Of a DNA stretch of 64,000 nucleotides, positions 56,532-64,000 are shown one piece after another. The notes below the pieces were generated by a model that was not told the DNA's origin, made no database searches, and was given only the letters and a program-made list of their open reading frames with translations. The stretch spans positions 379,137 to 443,136 of the forward strand of contig NZ_WINI01000007.1 of assembly GCF_009497155.1 (NCBI RefSeq). Direction: 5' to 3'. The DNA comes from Glaciimonas soli. GTDB lineage: Bacteria; Pseudomonadota; Gammaproteobacteria; Burkholderiales; Burkholderiaceae_D. Made by a program: the position numbers and the translations under genes. Position 1 is the stretch's first letter, and the number at the start of each line of letters is the position of its first letter.

Positions 56532-58289
56532 TTACTTCTTTTTCTGCGGGATATACAAGTCAGTAATACTACCCAATCCCATCTCGGCAGCAAACATCGA
56601 TGTTTCCGATAACGTTGGATGAGCGTGGACCGTTAATGCCAGATCTTCCAGATCAGCGCCCATTTCCATTGCCAGCACAGTTTCTGCCAACAGTTCACCA
56701 GCATTGACGCCAACAATGCTGGCACCAATGATACGTTTGGTCGTCGGATCCCATAGCAATTTAGTGATGCCATCATCACGTCCCATTGCCAATGCCCGGC
56801 CGCTGGCCGCCCATGGGAAACTAGCTTTTTCGAAAGGAATGCCCTTCGCTTTGGCTTCTGTTTCGGTAGTGCCCATCCATGCGATTTCTGGATCGGTGTA
56901 AGCCACCGATGGAATCGTCATCGCATCGAAAAATACTTTATGACCGGCGATAACTTCAGCGGCAATTTTGGCTTCGTTAGTCGCTTTGTGTGCCAGCATT
57001 GGATCGCCGCAAATGTCGCCAATCGCGTAAATATGGGCAACGTTGGTACGCTGCTGCTTATCAGCAGAAATGAAACCACGTTCATTGACGATCACACCGG
57101 CTTTTTCGGCGCCAATTTCTTTACCATTAGGACGACGGCCAACTGCCATCAAGACCATATCGTACAGTTGCGGTTCAACCGGGCTGCTGCCGTCAACACC
57201 TTCAAACGTCGCACGCAAACCTTCTGGTAATGCTTCCAGTTTAGTGACTTTCGTTTTGAGGTAAATCGCTTCGTAGCGTTTTTCGATACGTTTGTGCAGC
57301 GGTTTGACGATATCGCGATCAGCCGCTGGAATCAAGCCATCGGCAAATTCGACCACCGTTACCTTGGATCCCAGCGCATCATAAACGCAGGCCATCTCCA
57401 AACCAATAATGCCGCCGCCGATGACCAGTAATTTCTTGGGAATCTGGCGCAATTCCAATGCACCAGTCGAATCGATCACTCGTGGATCATCGTAAGGGAA
57501 ACCAGGGATGCGCGAGACCGACGAACCCGCTGCAATGATCGCATTTTTAAAATGAATTTTTTTGACGCCGTCTGCAGTTTGCACATTGATGGTGTTGGCA
57601 GAGCTGAATTCACCATTACCAGTAACCACTTGCACTTTACGTGCTTTAGCCAAACCGACCAGACCGCCAGTCAATTTTTTAACGACGCTATCTTTCCAAC
57701 CGCGAAGTGCGTCGATATCAATTTCTGGTGCCGACATCTTGACACCGAAATGCTCCATCTCTTCCGCTTCGGTAATCACTTTAGCCGCGTGTAACAAAGC
57801 TTTTGACGGAATACAGCCAACGTTCAGGCAAACCCCACCAAGGTTCGGGAAACGCTCGACCATAATGACTTTTTGTCCCAGATCGGCTGCGCGAAAAGCG
57901 GCGGTATAGCCACCGGGGCCAGAGCCGAGAACCATGGTGTCGCATTCAAAATCGACATCGCCAGAAAAGCTGGCGGCAGTTGGCGCAACGGTCGGGGCCG
58001 CTGATGGTGCAGGTGCAGCCGCCACCGGTGCAGCTGCGGCGCTAGCGCCAGCTGTTGCTTCCAATGCCAGAATGACGGAGCCTTCCGAGACTTTATCGCC
58101 TACTTTGATTTTGATTTCTTTGATGACACCAGCGCTGCTAGAAGGAATTTCCATACTGGCTTTGTCGGATTCGACCGTGATCAACGATTGATCCACTTTG
58201 ACGGTGTCACCTACTTTGACCAGCAACTCGATCACTTCTACTTCTTTGACATCACCGATATCAGGTACTTTTACGTCGACCATACTCAT
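56532..58289 (-). CDS. lpdA: Dihydrolipoyl dehydrogenase with N-terminal lipoyl domain
   Basis: E3 of pyruvate dehydrogenase: reoxidises the dihydrolipoyl arms with NAD. 585 residues, longer than ordinary E3 (about 475) because of a fused lipoyl domain (1-80) with K43 in [10 protein letters not shown] and an Ala/Pro linker (81-108). FAD-binding [13 protein letters not shown] at about 122-134, redox disulfide C154/C159 in [16 protein letters not shown] site [15 protein letters not shown] and the C-terminal HAHPTLSE with the active-site histidine. Last gene of the aceE-aceF-Ntn-lpdA cluster. Confidence 0.96.
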   Translation of the reverse strand: MSMVDVKVPDIGDVKEVEVIELLVKVGDTVKVDQSLITVESDKASMEIPSSSAGVIKEIKIKVGDKVSEGSVILALEATAGASAAAAPVAAAPAPSAAPTVAPTAASFSGDVDFECDTMVLGSGPGGYTAAFRAADLGQKVIMVERFPNLGGVCLNVGCIPSKALLHAAKVITEAEEMEHFGVKMSAPEIDIDALRGWKDSVVKKLTGGLVGLAKARKVQVVTGNGEFSSANTINVQTADGVKKIHFKNAIIAAGSSVSRIPGFPYDDPRVIDSTGALELRQIPKKLLVIGGGIIGLEMACVYDALGSKVTVVEFADGLIPAADRDIVKPLHKRIEKRYEAIYLKTKVTKLEALPEGLRATFEGVDGSSPVEPQLYDMVLMAVGRRPNGKEIGAEKAGVIVNERGFISADKQQRTNVAHIYAIGDICGDPMLAHKATNEAKIAAEVIAGHKVFFDAMTIPSVAYTDPEIAWMGTTETEAKAKGIPFEKASFPWAASGRALAMGRDDGITKLLWDPTTKRIIGASIVGVNAGELLAETVLAMEMGADLEDLALTVHAHPTLSETSMFAAEMGLGSITDLYIPQKKK

Positions 58290-58374
58290 AGGGTTACTCC
58301 ATTTTATTTCCGCTGCGCGGATGAAAATTACGTTGCTTCCGTTAGACGTCTGTTGTCTTTGTGCGGCTCAGGGC

Positions 58375-58941
58375 CTATGCCATCGCAAAACTATGAACCC
58401 GCATCGGCATATCCGAGCTTTTATCAAATTCCACGCCAGCCTTAATCCCGATCTCTGCAATCTGATGCGCTGAAAGTGACTGTTCGTATACTGCGTACAT
58501 CGCACCTAAGGCAAAACTGCGGCCACTACCCAATCCCCAAAAACGGTCAAAACTAAACACTTCCCGGTAAGAATAAACACCGAAAATGCCATGAGGATTA
58601 GCGATCAAAGCAGTAATTTGCGATGACTCGTAAGGATCATCCTCATCTTCTTTGGTATTGAGAAAATACTGTTCTTTAAGAATGGTGTGAACGCGAGAAA
58701 AGGTTTCAAACACCTCGTCTTTGTTCTTTAATTTGCACTCATCCCCCATTCCCAACAACAACTTACGCATCACCGGAAAATGTGCCGCAGTTCCCGCCAA
58801 CGTCACGAACGAATCGCCGATTTGAACGATTTTGTCATTCACTTCATAAGCATGCGATAAGCGCGTATCGCCGAAGGTGACCAGCGAATCTGAAGCAATA
58901 GCGATTTGATTGCCTTTTTTGACGACGACGCAGGTAGTCAT
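58375..58941 (-). CDS. Proteasome-like Ntn-hydrolase (HslV-related, betaproteobacterial proteasome homologue type)
   Basis: 188 residues aligning by eye along its length with HslV. After Met removal Thr1 would be the nucleophile (TTCVVVKKGNQIAIASDS); the conserved Asp follows at position 17 and a Lys (K36 after processing) lies in the EVNDKIVQIGD strand; the later GLGSGRSFALGAMYAVYEQ matches the HslV LGSGG helix. No hslU or other ATPase is adjacent, and hslV itself normally sits with hslU elsewhere. It is most like the separate family reported in betaproteobacteria (BPH), which forms double heptamer rings. It lies between aceF and lpdA, 100 and 85 bases away. Confidence 0.82.
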   Translation of the reverse strand: MTTCVVVKKGNQIAIASDSLVTFGDTRLSHAYEVNDKIVQIGDSFVTLAGTAAHFPVMRKLLLGMGDECKLKNKDEVFETFSRVHTILKEQYFLNTKEDEDDPYESSQITALIANPHGIFGVYSYREVFSFDRFWGLGSGRSFALGAMYAVYEQSLSAHQIAEIGIKAGVEFDKSSDMPMRVHSFAMA

Positions 58942-59042
58942 AACTGTTCTCCATCATTAAGTCACACGGTATGCAACTTATATTCCCTGTCCCGCTTGAT
59001 TTAAGAGACAGGGAATACGCCGAATTACAATTACAGCGCAGC

Positions 59043-60692
59043 TTATAGCAATGTTTTGCGCATATCGGCCAATACTTCAGCCAGATACACACTGAAACGT
59101 GCGCCCATTGCCCCATCGACCACGCGATGATCGTAAGACAATGACGTGCCCATCATCAAACGTGGCACGAATTGCTTGCCATCCCACACTGGCTTGATCG
59201 ATGCTTTGGACAGGCCAAGAATCGCTACTTCCGGTGCATTGATAATCGGTGTAAATGCCGTACCGCCGATGCCACCCAATGAAGAAATAGTGAAGCTGGC
59301 GCCTTGCATATCAGGACCTTTTAATTTGCCATCACGTGCCAGAGCAGACAACGTGCCCATTTCTTCGGCGATCTGTGCGATACCTTTTTGATCCGCATTT
59401 TTAATGACCGGTACGACCAAGCCATTTGGCGTATCGGCAGCAAAGCCAATGTTGTAATACTGCTTCAAGATCAGGTTTTCGCCGTTAGCATCGAGCGATG
59501 CATTAAACGCAGGGAATTTCTTCAATGCCGCAACGCTAGCCTTGATGACAAATGCCAGCATCGTCAGTTTGACTGTCGATTTGGATTTGGCAAATGCGGC
59601 GTTAGCTTCTTTGCGGAACTCTTCCAGATCAGTGACATCGGCTTCATCGAATTGCGTCACATGTGGAATCATGACCCAGTTGCGATGCAGATTCGGGCCG
59701 CTGAGTTTCTTGATACGGGATAGTGGTTGCAGTTCAGTCGTGCCGAATTTGCTGAAATCAAGCGATGGCCATGGCAATAAATCCAAGCCGACGCCGCTAC
59801 CATTTTTGGCTGGTGCGCTTGCTGCGCCAGGGCTAGCAATCGTACCGGCCACCACACCTTTGACGTAATTCTGAATATCTTCTTGCAGAATCCGTGCTTT
59901 AGGTCCGGTACCGACGACACGACTTAAATCGACGCCTAATTCACGTGCGAATTTGCGTACTGATGGTGATGCGTGAGACAGCGTCCCAGCTGCGTTTGCA
60001 GGCGCAGCGACTGGTGCTGCCGCAACGGCAACGGGGGCTGCTACAGGCGCTGCCGATACCGCTGCAGGAGCTGGCGCAGCTGCGGCGGCTGTTGCCACCG
60101 GCGCCGCAGCACCAACGGCTTCGACTACCAGTATCAATGTGCCTTCGCTGACCTTGTCGCCAACTTTGATTTTTACTTCTTTCACGACACCGGCCTGCGT
60201 CGATGGAATTTCCATGCTGGCTTTGTCGGTTTCCAAAGTTGCCAGTGATTGGTCAACCTTGATCGTATCGCCGACCTTAACCATGACCTCGATCACTTCG
60301 ACATCTTTGACGTCACCGATATCAGGGACTTTAATATCGACCAAGCCTGCTGGCGCAGATGCGGCAGCCGCTACCGGCGCGGCTGGAGCTACAACAGCAG
60401 GTGCTGGTGCAGCCGTTGCTGTCGGTGTAGTTGGGGCGGCAGAGCTGCCTGCGCCTTCGGCTTCCAGTATCAAAATCAACGTACCTTCGCTAACTTTGTC
60501 ACCGACTTTAATTTTTAATTCTTTGATGACGCCCGCTTGCGTCGATGGAATTTCCATACTGGCTTTGTCGGTTTCCAACGTTGCCAGTGATTGGTCGACT
60601 TTGATAGCCTCGCCGACCTTGACCAAAACCTCGATCACTTCAACGTCTTTAACGTCGCCAATATCAGGGACTTTCACTTCCACTATGTTCAT
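59043..60692 (-). CDS. aceF: Dihydrolipoyllysine acetyltransferase, E2 of pyruvate dehydrogenase
   Basis: 549 residues from the ATG at 60690-60692, with GGAG upstream; the frame has an earlier ATG that only adds six codons. Domain order: two lipoyl domains with lysines K43 and K157 in near-identical [15 protein letters not shown] contexts, each followed by an Ala/Pro linker, then the E1/E3-binding domain (SPSVRKFARELGVDLSRV) and the catalytic acetyltransferase domain ending with SYDHRVVDGAMGARF (His-Asp active site). It transfers the acetyl group to CoA. Part of the aceE-aceF-lpdA cluster. Confidence 0.97.
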   Translation of the reverse strand: MNIVEVKVPDIGDVKDVEVIEVLVKVGEAIKVDQSLATLETDKASMEIPSTQAGVIKELKIKVGDKVSEGTLILILEAEGAGSSAAPTTPTATAAPAPAVVAPAAPVAAAASAPAGLVDIKVPDIGDVKDVEVIEVMVKVGDTIKVDQSLATLETDKASMEIPSTQAGVVKEVKIKVGDKVSEGTLILVVEAVGAAAPVATAAAAAPAPAAVSAAPVAAPVAVAAAPVAAPANAAGTLSHASPSVRKFARELGVDLSRVVGTGPKARILQEDIQNYVKGVVAGTIASPGAASAPAKNGSGVGLDLLPWPSLDFSKFGTTELQPLSRIKKLSGPNLHRNWVMIPHVTQFDEADVTDLEEFRKEANAAFAKSKSTVKLTMLAFVIKASVAALKKFPAFNASLDANGENLILKQYYNIGFAADTPNGLVVPVIKNADQKGIAQIAEEMGTLSALARDGKLKGPDMQGASFTISSLGGIGGTAFTPIINAPEVAILGLSKASIKPVWDGKQFVPRLMMGTSLSYDHRVVDGAMGARFSVYLAEVLADMRKTLL

Positions 60693-60887
60693 GCTTAGCT
60701 CCATTTTCATGCTAGCTCCATTCTTTTACGCGTTGTTCAATCATGATCAAATCGCATGCTTTATGCAGCAGGCACATAATCGAACGCAACGTCATTTTTG
60801 ATCTTTGGCTGTCGCATAGAGATACGCCAAGCGCATCCCTATGAAACTTTCCAATTGCTGAGAAATTATTGCTTAGTTATTACTTAA

Positions 60888-63584
60888 TTATTGTGTTACC
60901 GGATTCAATTTTTCAGGATTGATACCGTACTTAGCAATTGCCTCTGCAACAACAGAAGTCTTGATCTTGCCTTCATCAGCCAATGCCTTCAGCGCTGCAA
61001 CGGTGACAAAGTAACGATCAACTTCAAAGAACTCACGTAATTTAGCACGAGTATCGGAACGGCCGAAACCATCTGTACCCAAGACTTTATAAGTGCGGCC
61101 ATTTGGCACGAAAGCACGAACTTGTTCAGCGTAAGTACGCATGTAATCGGTCGATACGATGATCGGGCCGGTAGTGTCTTTCAAACAAGCCGTGATATGC
61201 GCCAGACGTGGTGTGTCAGTTGGGTGCAACATGTTCCAGCGTTCGACATCCTGACCATCGCGCGCCAGTAACGTGAACGACGGTGCTGACCAGATATCGG
61301 CATCAACGCCCCAATCTTTTTCCAGCAACGCAGCACCTTCGATCACTTCACGCAAGATTGTGCCAGAACCCATCAACTGCACTTTGTTTGTATTTTTCTT
61401 GCCACCTTCTTGCAGCAAATACAGACCTTTAATGATGTTCTCTTCAGTGCCTGGCTTCAAACCTGGATGGCTGTAGTTTTCGTTCATCAATGTCAGGTAA
61501 TAGAACACGTCTTCCTGATTCGTGATCATGCGACGTAAACCATCGTGCATGATGACCGCAACTTCGTGTGAGAAGGTTGGATCGTAAGGAACACAGTTTG
61601 GTATCGTCGAAGCGATCAAATGACTGTGACCGTCTTCATGTTGCAAACCTTCACCGTTCAAAGTAGTACGGCCCGCAGTACCGCCGATCAGGAAACCACG
61701 TGCACGCATGTCGCCCGCGGCCCATGCCAGATCACCGATACGTTGGAAACCGAACATCGAGTAATAGGTATAGAACGGAATCATCACACGATTGTTGGTG
61801 GAGTACGAAGTCGCCGCAGCAATCCATGAACTCATCCCGCCCGCTTCGTTAATACCTTCTTGCAGAATCTGACCCGCTTTGTCTTCACGGTAGTACATCA
61901 CCTGGTCTTTATCGACTGGTTCGTATAACTGACCGACCTGACTGAAAATACCGATTTGGCGGAACAAGCCTTCCATACCGAACGTACGTGATTCATCGAC
62001 CATGATAGGTACCACGCGCTGACCCAAACTAGGATCGCGCAACAGTGTCGTCAAAATACGGACATAAGCTTGCGTGGTGGAGATTTCACGGCCTTCAGCA
62101 GTTGGTTCCAGTACTGCCTTGAAAGTATCCAATGGCGGCACAACCAATACTTCATCAGCCTTCACGCGACGTTGTGGCAGATAGCCGCCCAAAGCCGCAC
62201 GACGCTCGTGCAAGTACTTCATTTCTGGCGTGTCGTCAGATGGCTTGAAGAATGGGATCGATGGCAATTGCTCATCAGAAATCGGCAATTGAAAACGATC
62301 GCGCATCGCCTTGATCGCTTCATCATCCAATTTTTTGGTGTTGTGCGCAGTATTGCGCGCTTCACCAGATTTACCGTAACCGTAACCTTTGATACTCTTC
62401 GCCAAAATGACGGTCGGTTGACCTTTGTTGTCTTGTGCAGCTTTAAATGCGGTGTAAATTTTGTGTGGATCATGGCCACCACGCGTCAATGCCCAGATTT
62501 CTTCGTCGGACATCTTGCTAACCAATTCCAGCAATTTAGGATGTTTACCGAAGAAATGTTCACGCACATAAGCGCCATCTTTGGCTTTGTAATTTTGATA
62601 TTCACCGTCAACGGTAGACATCATTACGCTCTGCAAAATGCCATCTTTGTCACGTTCCAACAATGCATCCCAACCACTGCCCCAAATCACTTTGACGACA
62701 TTCCAGCCAGCGCCGCGGAAGTCCGATTCCAGCTCTTGAATGATCTTGCCGTTGCCGCGCACTGGGCCATCCAGACGTTGCAAGTTACAGTTGACGACGA
62801 TCACCAGATTGTCCAACTTTTCACGGCCAGCCATGCCGATCGCACCCATTGATTCTGGCTCGTCCATTTCGCCGTCACCGCAGAACGCCCAGACTTTGCG
62901 CTTTTCTGTATCAGCGATACCGCGAGCATGCAGATATTTCAGGAAACGCGCCTGATAAATAGCCATTAATGGGCCCAAACCCATGGAAACCGTCGGGAAC
63001 TGCCAAAATTCCGGCATCAATTTTGGATGCGGGTATGACGATAAACCGCCACCATCGACTTCACGACGGAAATGCAGCAATTGGTCTTCGCTCAAGCGAC
63101 CTTCCAGGAAGGCGCGAGCATAAACACCTGGTGATGAGTGACCTTGGATATACAGTAAATCGCCACCATGTTCTTCAGTCGGTGCGTGCCAGAAATGGTT
63201 AAAGCCGATACCCAGCATATTGGCCAGCGAAGCAAAACTCGACAAGTGACCGCCCAGATCGCCATCAACCCGATTGGCTTTAACCACCATTGCCATCGCA
63301 TTCCAGCGCATCCATGAACGCAAGCGCTCTTCGTGCTCTATGTTGCCAGGAAACTGGACATCCTCTTCTGCAGGGATCGTATTAACGTAAGCGGTATTAC
63401 TGGAAAAAGGGATTTTCGCGCCACGACGACGCGCCAGATCCATCATGCGTTCCATCAAATAATGTGCGCGATCGGGGCCTTCCGTTTCAATCACGGCTTC
63501 GAGCGCATCTAGCCATTCTTTCGTTTCAATCACATCGGGATCGTTAGCGGCTTGCGCCATAATCTGGTCGAGTTGGGCTGACAT
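60888..63584 (-). CDS. aceE: Pyruvate dehydrogenase E1 component, homodimeric
   Basis: 898-residue thiamine-diphosphate enzyme that decarboxylates pyruvate and acetylates the E2 lipoyl arm. The ThDP motif is GDGEMDEPESMGAIG, followed by VIVVNCNLQRLDGPVRGN; GHSSPGVYARAFLEGRL near residue 150 and the C-terminal LGTDGFGRSDTRAKLREFFEVD are typical of homodimeric AceE. First gene of the cluster, with a 416-base region upstream to the window edge. Confidence 0.97.
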   Translation of the reverse strand: MSAQLDQIMAQAANDPDVIETKEWLDALEAVIETEGPDRAHYLMERMMDLARRRGAKIPFSSNTAYVNTIPAEEDVQFPGNIEHEERLRSWMRWNAMAMVVKANRVDGDLGGHLSSFASLANMLGIGFNHFWHAPTEEHGGDLLYIQGHSSPGVYARAFLEGRLSEDQLLHFRREVDGGGLSSYPHPKLMPEFWQFPTVSMGLGPLMAIYQARFLKYLHARGIADTEKRKVWAFCGDGEMDEPESMGAIGMAGREKLDNLVIVVNCNLQRLDGPVRGNGKIIQELESDFRGAGWNVVKVIWGSGWDALLERDKDGILQSVMMSTVDGEYQNYKAKDGAYVREHFFGKHPKLLELVSKMSDEEIWALTRGGHDPHKIYTAFKAAQDNKGQPTVILAKSIKGYGYGKSGEARNTAHNTKKLDDEAIKAMRDRFQLPISDEQLPSIPFFKPSDDTPEMKYLHERRAALGGYLPQRRVKADEVLVVPPLDTFKAVLEPTAEGREISTTQAYVRILTTLLRDPSLGQRVVPIMVDESRTFGMEGLFRQIGIFSQVGQLYEPVDKDQVMYYREDKAGQILQEGINEAGGMSSWIAAATSYSTNNRVMIPFYTYYSMFGFQRIGDLAWAAGDMRARGFLIGGTAGRTTLNGEGLQHEDGHSHLIASTIPNCVPYDPTFSHEVAVIMHDGLRRMITNQEDVFYYLTLMNENYSHPGLKPGTEENIIKGLYLLQEGGKKNTNKVQLMGSGTILREVIEGAALLEKDWGVDADIWSAPSFTLLARDGQDVERWNMLHPTDTPRLAHITACLKDTTGPIIVSTDYMRTYAEQVRAFVPNGRTYKVLGTDGFGRSDTRAKLREFFEVDRYFVTVAALKALADEGKIKTSVVAEAIAKYGINPEKLNPVTQ

Positions 63585-64000
63585 AGAAAATCTCCTGAGT
63601 ACTTAAGTTGTTTGCTTTACTAGCTTACTTATTCGCTTACTTACCGACTTACTGATATTGACCTGCTAATTCACTTTTTATTACGCACTTTACACCGATC
63701 AGCAAAAACATCTGATGCAAGGCGATTCGCCTAACATTGCAAAAATAATATTCATTTGTGCGTGTAAAAACAGACTCATCTGGTGAGGTGGCAAATTTTA
63801 GCAGAGAGTTTTAGACTTTCAAATAGCGATATGTAATTTCATATTATGAAATTGCGTGCGGCAGAGCAGCATTAGCTTCTTGAAAATTTGCATTTTCTTA
63901 ATTATTTAAAAATTACTTAGGGGTAAATGAGAGTAAGGTGCGGGAAGCAATCTATGATGCACCGCAACAATGCATCACAGAAATGACACCATTTAGAGAA
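63585..64000. other. Upstream region of aceE
   Basis: No gene is recognised. 63605-63650 has a run of imperfect CTTACT repeats. GGCGATTCGCC at 63721-63731 is a short palindrome and 63955-63976 has perfect TGATGCA / TGCATCA arms. The aceE promoter is expected here, but no clear box could be assigned. Confidence 0.4.

Noticed and set aside
60139-60801. 220-residue plus-strand ORF rich in Ser/Thr/Ala
   Set aside because: Antisense of the Ala/Pro linkers and lipoyl repeats of aceF; the repeats in it only mirror those domains.
62070-62852. 260-residue plus-strand ORF
   Set aside because: Lies entirely opposite aceE, which has strong family motifs; composition is that of an antisense shadow.

Overview
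The window reads as a chromosomal segment of a betaproteobacterium, most likely of the Oxalobacteraceae (Herminiimonas, Glaciimonas or Collimonas type). This is inferred from the gene set and family flavours: opgGH, a fused argA with AAK and GNAT domains, an aceF with two lipoyl domains, an lpdA with its own lipoyl domain, and a proteasome-like Ntn-hydrolase of the betaproteobacterial type inside the pyruvate dehydrogenase cluster. Base composition is near balanced by eye. No rRNA, tRNA, CRISPR array, prophage or intact insertion sequence was found.

Layout. 1-3.4 kb: periplasmic glucan synthesis (opgH cut by the left edge, opgG). 3.7-9.7 kb: folA, a large PLP-dependent amino-acid decarboxylase, a PhnA/YjdM zinc-ribbon protein, a split chromate transporter pair, a secreted DUF2059 protein and dcd. 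9.8-13.8 kb: the very long RNA helicase hrpA. 13.9-17.9 kb is the accessory part: a lone membrane protein, an IS3 orfA remnant, at least two and perhaps three decayed genes not visible as single ORFs, and two orphan lipoproteins, one built from a duplicated cysteine-rich unit. 18-22.7 kb: a SulP transporter divergent from an NsrR-type nitric-oxide sensor, a GNAT enzyme, an XdhC-like molybdenum cofactor chaperone and a LysE exporter. 23-27.7 kb: a three-subunit periplasmic molybdenum aldehyde or isoquinoline oxidoreductase (tri-haem cytochrome c, 2Fe-2S subunit, Tat-exported Mo subunit).

28.4-44.4 kb: argA, yggX, an M16 protease, rpiA, a CPA2 antiporter, two MFS pumps (one in a unit with arsC and divergent from an HTH regulator), pbpG, a histone-deacetylase-like hydrolase, sodB and an SDR. 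44.5-52.2 kb: central carbon and amino-acid catabolism (maeB, sdaA), then a set that together reads as trans-3-hydroxy-L-proline use: a dehydratase of the proline-racemase fold with the Cys/Thr pair, an ornithine-cyclodeaminase-like pyrroline-2-carboxylate reductase, and a branched-chain-type amino-acid binding protein. 52.4-56.5 kb: a nucleotide-sugar-type SDR, a ferredoxin-reductase, an argD-like aminotransferase preceded by a strong promoter and terminator that bracket a short RNA, and an NlpC/P60 lipoprotein. 56.5-63.6 kb: aceE, aceF, the proteasome-like gene and lpdA, all on the minus strand.

A notable background layer is the number of dispersed palindromic elements in the gaps: two 100-bp hairpin elements (3407-3506, 41786-41885), a 28-bp perfect terminal-inverted-repeat element (22777-22930) with several shorter relatives, two hairpins with arms related to TTACGCAAAATTG, and a three-hairpin element at 49721-49816. 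Several of them sit exactly at gene ends and probably work as terminators.
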